Source: Ruminococcaceae bacterium UBA945 (GTDB lineage: Bacteria > Bacillota > Clostridia > Oscillospirales > Acutalibacteraceae). Taken from it: a DNA stretch of 24,517 nt. The position numbers and the translations under genes were made by a program. Every line of letters starts with the position of its first letter. Positions within the stretch are counted from its first letter, which is position 1. The notes beneath the pieces are model-generated. The model worked only from the letters and a program-made list of their open reading frames with translations. It searched no databases and was not told where the DNA came from. Location: contig DBCZ01000075.1 in assembly GCA_002293315.1 (NCBI GenBank), forward strand, positions 7,840 through 32,356. Reading direction: 5' to 3'. Positions 20,621-24,517 of this stretch are shown piece by piece.

Positions 20621-21923
20621 TGCTGTGAATATCGTCGGTGCGGGGCTGGCGGGTGTTGAGGCGGCGTGGCAAATCGCCGAAAGAGACGTGAACGTCAGGC
20701 TGTTTGAAATGAAGCCCGAGAAGCGCTCTGCCGCCCACAAAAGCGACATGCTCGCTGAGCTTGTCTGCTCTAATTCGCTGAAAGCCGCAAGGGTAGAAAC
20801 GGCGGCGGGGCTTCTGAAGGAAGAAATGCGCAGGGTTGGCTCATTGCTCATGCACTGTGCGGAGAACTCCGCCGTACCGGCTGGTGGCGCGCTGGCAGTG
20901 GACAGAGAGATTTTTGCCCGCCTCGCGACAGAGCGGATTAAGGCGCATCCGAAAATAGAGCTGATAAGCGGCGAGGTCACTGAAATCCCTGCGGGCATTA
21001 CGATTATCGCCACCGGCCCGCTCACGAGTGACGCTCTGGCCGAAAGCATAAAGAAAATCTGCGGCGGGAGCCTGAGCTTTTTTGACGCCGCCGCGCCGAT
21101 AATCTTCGCTGACAGCATTGATATGGAACGGGTCTTCGGGCAGTCACGCTATGACAGAGGAGAGAGCGATTATCTCAACTGCCCGATGAATAAGGCCGAA
21201 TATGAAAGCTTTGCGCACGAGCTGATTGACGCACAGCGCGCCGAGCTGAGCGATGCCGATGTTCAGAACCCGAGGGTCTACGAGGGCTGTATGCCGATTG
21301 AAATCCTCATGCAGCGAGGGATAGATTCAGCCCGCTTTGGCCCGATGAAGCCGGTTGGCCTCACAGATCCCAAGACGGGGCATCGCCCGTGGGCGGTCGT
21401 GCAGCTTCGCGCGGAGAACAGAGAAAAGGCGATGTATAACCTCGTCGGCTTTCAGACGAACCTCAAATTCCCGGAACAAAAGCGGGTTTTCCACAGGATT
21501 CCCGGGCTCGAAAATGCCGAATTTGTGCGTTATGGCGTCATGCACAGAAACACCTTCATCAATTCACCCGCGCTGCTGAACGCCGATTATTCCATGCGCG
21601 GCAGAGAAAATCTGTTCTTTGCGGGGCAGATAACGGGAGTTGAGGGCTATATGGAATCGGCGTCAAGCGGCATTCTGGCAGGTATTAACGCTGTGCACCG
21701 CGTGAAAAATGATGAGAGCTTAATTCTCCCTGATACAACAATGATTGGCGCGCTTGCGAAGTATATGTCGTCCTATGCAGGCAAGGACTATCAGCCGATG
21801 GGCGCAAACTTCGGGATTCTCCCGCCGCTTTCGGAGCATATCAGAGACAAAAAAGAGAGATATAAGGCACTTTCACAGAGAGCGCTTGAAGCTTTAGAAG
21901 AAACGATTCACAAGGAGGCATGA
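20613..21923 (+). CDS. trmFO: Methylenetetrahydrofolate-tRNA-(uracil-5-)-methyltransferase TrmFO
   Basis: A 436-residue flavoenzyme that makes 5-methyluridine at tRNA position 54 using methylene-THF and FAD. The N-terminal FAD-binding loop is VGAGLAG (8-14). The catalytic cysteines correspond to Cys52 (LVCSNS) and Cys226 (EGCMPIEI), at positions almost identical to those known in Bacillus (53 and 226). The C-terminal FAD block GQITGVEGYMESASSGILAG is present. The ATG at 20613 overlaps the topA stop; no strong ribosome binding site is visible, so translation is probably coupled. A GTG at 20625 (residue 5) is a possible alternative. It is followed by plsX. Confidence 0.95.
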   Translation: MRDAVNIVGAGLAGVEAAWQIAERDVNVRLFEMKPEKRSAAHKSDMLAELVCSNSLKAARVETAAGLLKEEMRRVGSLLMHCAENSAVPAGGALAVDREIFARLATERIKAHPKIELISGEVTEIPAGITIIATGPLTSDALAESIKKICGGSLSFFDAAAPIIFADSIDMERVFGQSRYDRGESDYLNCPMNKAEYESFAHELIDAQRAELSDADVQNPRVYEGCMPIEILMQRGIDSARFGPMKPVGLTDPKTGHRPWAVVQLRAENREKAMYNLVGFQTNLKFPEQKRVFHRIPGLENAEFVRYGVMHRNTFINSPALLNADYSMRGRENLFFAGQITGVEGYMESASSGILAGINAVHRVKNDESLILPDTTMIGALAKYMSSYAGKDYQPMGANFGILPPLSEHIRDKKERYKALSQRALEALEETIHKEA

Positions 21924-21924
21924 A

Positions 21925-22959
21925 ATGAGAATTATTGTTGACGCTTTCGGTGGAGACAACGCACCGGAGGAAATTCTTAAGGGCTGTGTGGAAGCAGTTG
22001 CAGAGACCGGCGGGCTTGAGATAATCCTCGCTGGCAATAAAGCAAAAATCATGACTGCGGCGAAAGCTTGCGAGATTGCCGAGGCTGTGGAGAAAATGGA
22101 AATCCTTGACTGCCCCGATGTTATCACTATGGAAGATGAGCCGATGAGTGTTCTCAAGGAGAAGAAAGAAAGTTCAATGGCCGTCGGGCTTCGTGCGGTG
22201 GCAGAGGGCAAGGCGGACGCATTCGCAAGCGCGGGCAACAGCGGCGCGCTGACAGTGGGTACTACGATGATAGTCAAGCGTATCAGAGGAATAAAGCGCG
22301 TCACATTTGCGCCTGTCATGCCAAAATATGACGGCTTTTTCATGCTAGCGGACGTCGGAGCCAACGTGGACGCCAGACCGAACATGCTTCTGCAATTTGC
22401 GATGATGGCAAGCATTTATATGCGTGAGGTGATGGGCATAGAGAATCCGCGAGTGGGGCTCGCGAATATCGGCACTGAAGCGCACAAGGGAGACGAGCTT
22501 CGTATAGAGGCATACAAGCTGCTGAGCGAGAGCGCGGCGGTAAACTTCATCGGCAACGTCGAGCCCAGGGATATGCCCTATGACGGCGCGGATATAATTG
22601 TGACAGACGGCTTCACGGGCAATATCATGCTTAAACTGTTTGAGGGTGTGGCGGGTGCGCTGATGGATAAAATCAAAGGTGTGCTGACAAACGGCGTGAA
22701 GAATAAAATAGCCGCCGCAATGGTGTACGGCGATATGAAAAAGCTGAAGAAATCGGTTGACTACAATGAATATGGCGGCGCGCCGATTATGGGCGCAACC
22801 AAGCCGGTTTTCAAGATACACGGCAGCGCAAAGGCGTCAACGGTGAAGAGTGCACTGCTCCTGACGGACGCATACGCAAAGTCGGGTATAACCGAGAAAA
22901 TAACTGAAAGTCTGGCAAGCGAAAAAAGCGCGGAAGCTTTGGAAGAGGAAGAAAAATGA
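21925..22959 (+). CDS. plsX: Phosphate acyltransferase PlsX
   Basis: A 344-residue enzyme that converts acyl-ACP and phosphate to acyl-phosphate, the donor for PlsY in phospholipid synthesis; a peripheral membrane protein. The start MRIIVDAFGGDNAPEEILKG is the family signature, and DVGANVDARP, FIGNVEPRD and VTDGFTGNIMLK blocks are present. The length is typical. AAGGAGG (21912-21918) ends just before the trmFO stop, and the ATG follows 1 base after that stop. The last codons overlap rnc (ATGA at 22956-22959). There is no FapR site or separate promoter that I can see. Confidence 0.95.
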   Translation: MRIIVDAFGGDNAPEEILKGCVEAVAETGGLEIILAGNKAKIMTAAKACEIAEAVEKMEILDCPDVITMEDEPMSVLKEKKESSMAVGLRAVAEGKADAFASAGNSGALTVGTTMIVKRIRGIKRVTFAPVMPKYDGFFMLADVGANVDARPNMLLQFAMMASIYMREVMGIENPRVGLANIGTEAHKGDELRIEAYKLLSESAAVNFIGNVEPRDMPYDGADIIVTDGFTGNIMLKLFEGVAGALMDKIKGVLTNGVKNKIAAAMVYGDMKKLKKSVDYNEYGGAPIMGATKPVFKIHGSAKASTVKSALLLTDAYAKSGITEKITESLASEKSAEALEEEEK

Positions 22960-23642
22960 GCAAAATTTCTGAAGTGGAAAAGAACATAGGGTACATATTC
23001 AAGAAAAAAATCTATATTGAAGCGGCATTGACGCATTCTTCGTTTTCAAATGAACAGAAAAGCAGAATCCGAAATTATGAGAGGCTTGAGTTCCTCGGAG
23101 ATTCCATTCTGGGCTTTATCACGGCAAATTACATTTTCCACGCGTTTAAGGGAATTTCCGAAGGAGATTTGACGAAGCTGCGCGCGGCGCTCGTCTGCGA
23201 GCCCTCTCTGTGCGGCTTCTCCAAAGAGCTGGGGTTAGGCGAATATCTGCGCCTCAGTTATGGCGAAGAGCATTCGGGCGGCAGGGAGCGCCCCAGCATT
23301 TTGGCCGATGTGTTTGAAGCCATCACGGCAGCGATATATCTCGACAGCGGCAAGCTTGATGAAGCTGAGAAATTTGTTCTGCGTTTCATCAAGCCTGCCG
23401 CGGAAAAGCAGAAGACCAGACCGACCAAAGACTATAAAACCACGCTGCAGGAAATCGTCCAGCAGAATCCGGAAGAAAGGCTCACCTATGCCGTCACTGA
23501 CGAAAGCGGCCCGGCGCATGATAAACGCTTTGCCGTGGAGGTGCGCCTAAACAGCAACGTTATTGGCAGAGGCGGCGGAAGAAGCAAGAAAGAGGCCGAG
23601 CAGCAGGCGGCGAGAGAAGCCCTGACGCTGCTGGGATACTGA
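22956..23642 (+). CDS. rnc: Ribonuclease III
   Basis: A 228-residue double-strand-specific endonuclease that processes rRNA precursors and regulates mRNAs. The endonuclease signature YERLEFLGDSILGF (41-54) includes the metal ligands Glu45 and Asp49; the second acidic pair is in ADVFEAITAAIYLD (Asp118, Glu121). A double-stranded RNA binding domain covers about 160-228 (DYKTTLQEIVQQ to SKKEAEQQAAREAL). The length is normal. The start overlaps plsX by 4 bases with a GAGGAAG upstream. A radical SAM gene follows 1 base after its stop. Confidence 0.95.
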   Translation: MSKISEVEKNIGYIFKKKIYIEAALTHSSFSNEQKSRIRNYERLEFLGDSILGFITANYIFHAFKGISEGDLTKLRAALVCEPSLCGFSKELGLGEYLRLSYGEEHSGGRERPSILADVFEAITAAIYLDSGKLDEAEKFVLRFIKPAAEKQKTRPTKDYKTTLQEIVQQNPEERLTYAVTDESGPAHDKRFAVEVRLNSNVIGRGGGRSKKEAEQQAAREALTLLGY

Positions 23643-23643
23643 A

Positions 23644-24517
23644 ATGAGGCATAGCAATATTTCAATCTTCGTGCCGCATATAGGCTGCCCGCATATGTGC
23701 AGTTTCTGCAATCAAAACGTGATTACTGGGAAAGCCTCCGCGCTGGCCGTGACAGACGTAAGAGAGCAGGTTCGGCAGTCAGGCATAATCGGCACGGTAC
23801 GCGCGGAGAACACGCAAATCGCGTTTTTCGGCGGCAGCTTTACAGCGATTGACAAAGGCTATATGAAGGCCCTGCTGATGGAGGCAAAGCTCTGCGTGGA
23901 GGAGTATAACCTTGCAGGAATAAGAATCTCCACGAGGCCGGATAAGATTGACGCCGAGGTGCTTGCTATTCTTAAAGCTTATGGCGTGACCGCAATAGAG
24001 CTCGGCGCGCAGTCAATGGACGACGCAGTGCTGAAGGCAAATCATCGCGGGCATACGGCGGAGGACATTGTGAAAGCCTCGAGGCTCATCAAAGAAGCGG
24101 GATTTGAGCTGGGCTTGCAGATGATGACGGGGCTGTATGGAGACACAGACGCGAAGTCATTGAATACTGCTGAGGAGATAATCACCCTTGCACCGGCAAC
24201 CGTGAGGATTTACCCGACCATTGTGCTCAAAAACACTCATCTGCACAGGCTGTTTGCGGCGGGAGAGTATGCCCCGCAAAGCCTTGATGAGGCGGTTTCA
24301 CTTTGCTCAAAGCTCATTTTGATGTTTGAAGATGCCGGCATAACCGTAATCCGTGTGGGGCTGCACGCCGAAGAAAGCTTAGAAGCGGATATGATTACAG
24401 GACCCTATCACCCCGCTTTCCGCGAGCTGTGCATGAGCGAAATCTTCTATAATACGTTGTTTTGCGAACTCTCCGCGCTTGATAACGGGGGCGGAAAATG
24501 CTATAATATATCAGTTA
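23644..24517 (+). CDS. Radical SAM protein (Elp3-like), truncated by window end
   Basis: The frame starts with ATG at 23644, 1 base after the rnc stop, and stays open for 291 codons to the edge. The N-terminus is NISIFVPHIGCPHMCSFCNQ with the radical SAM cluster motif CxxxCxxC (Cys15, Cys19, Cys22). It continues with FFGGSFTAI, RISTRPD and ELGAQSMDDAVLKANHRGHT, which match the Elp3-like/COG1243-type radical SAM domain. Such genes are often next to rnc and smc in Clostridia. The exact reaction is unknown; tRNA modification by the Elp3 resemblance is one idea. The C-terminal part is outside the window. There is no separate ribosome binding site, so it is likely coupled to rnc. Confidence 0.85.
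   Translation, partial: MRHSNISIFVPHIGCPHMCSFCNQNVITGKASALAVTDVREQVRQSGIIGTVRAENTQIAFFGGSFTAIDKGYMKALLMEAKLCVEEYNLAGIRISTRPDKIDAEVLAILKAYGVTAIELGAQSMDDAVLKANHRGHTAEDIVKASRLIKEAGFELGLQMMTGLYGDTDAKSLNTAEEIITLAPATVRIYPTIVLKNTHLHRLFAAGEYAPQSLDEAVSLCSKLILMFEDAGITVIRVGLHAEESLEADMITGPYHPAFRELCMSEIFYNTLFCELSALDNGGGKCYNISV

Noticed and set aside
20309..21118. Minus-strand 269-codon frame
   Set aside because: An artefact of the Lys/Ala repeat codons of the topA tail read on the opposite strand.

Overview
The window looks like a chromosomal segment of an anaerobic Firmicute of the class Clostridia. The evidence is AddAB instead of RecBCD, the folate-dependent tRNA methylase TrmFO, an infC-rpmI-rplT operon behind an L20-type attenuator leader, strong AGGAGG ribosome binding sites, consensus sigma-A promoters, a Bacillus/Clostridium-type LexA box, and a GGGtGRT/Fe-S scaffold pair typical of anaerobes. 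GC content is near 50% by eye, so a gut Oscillospirales-like lineage is plausible, but the species cannot be named. No tRNA, rRNA, CRISPR array, transposase or phage structural gene was seen.

Left part (1-7115), mixed strands and mostly small metabolic or accessory units: the 3' end of a glycerate kinase (+); a leftward pair of a flavin-reductase-like protein and a HAD hydrolase; a rightward MFS transporter with its own consensus promoter; a promoter with a palindromic operator that seems to drive a transcript of about 140 nt; a leftward 5'(3')-deoxyribonucleotidase whose perfect sigma-A promoter has a perfect LexA box in its spacer; a rightward DsbA-like thioredoxin-fold protein overlapping a nucleoside-2-deoxyribosyltransferase-like protein; the Fe-S scaffold plus GGGtGRT pair; and a leftward 64-residue protein of unknown function.

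Middle (7116-14701): an AT-rich regulatory interval with clustered ATGCAA/TTGCAT motifs, then a zincin-type metallopeptidase, addB and addA in one operon. AddAB processes double-strand breaks for recombination.

Right part (14698-24517), one long rightward gene train. A perfect TTGACA-N17-TATAAT promoter overlapping the addA stop leads into an L20-type leader with a rho-independent attenuator. Then come infC (which appears to start at a rare ATC codon), rpmI, rplT, a SpoU/TrmH RNA methyltransferase, dprA, topA, trmFO, plsX, rnc and the start of a radical SAM protein that runs off the edge. The dprA-topA-trmFO order is the classical Firmicutes one. It is followed directly by plsX-rnc, without the acpP gene often found between those two.

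Taken together the window links translation initiation and ribosome assembly (IF3, L35, L20, the methyltransferase), DNA recombination, repair and topology (AddAB, DprA, TopA), tRNA and RNA processing (TrmFO, RNase III) and the entry to phospholipid synthesis (PlsX). The best leads for new biology are the SOS-controlled nucleotidase, the uncharacterised GGGtGRT/scaffold pair and the operator-controlled short transcript at 3159-3335.
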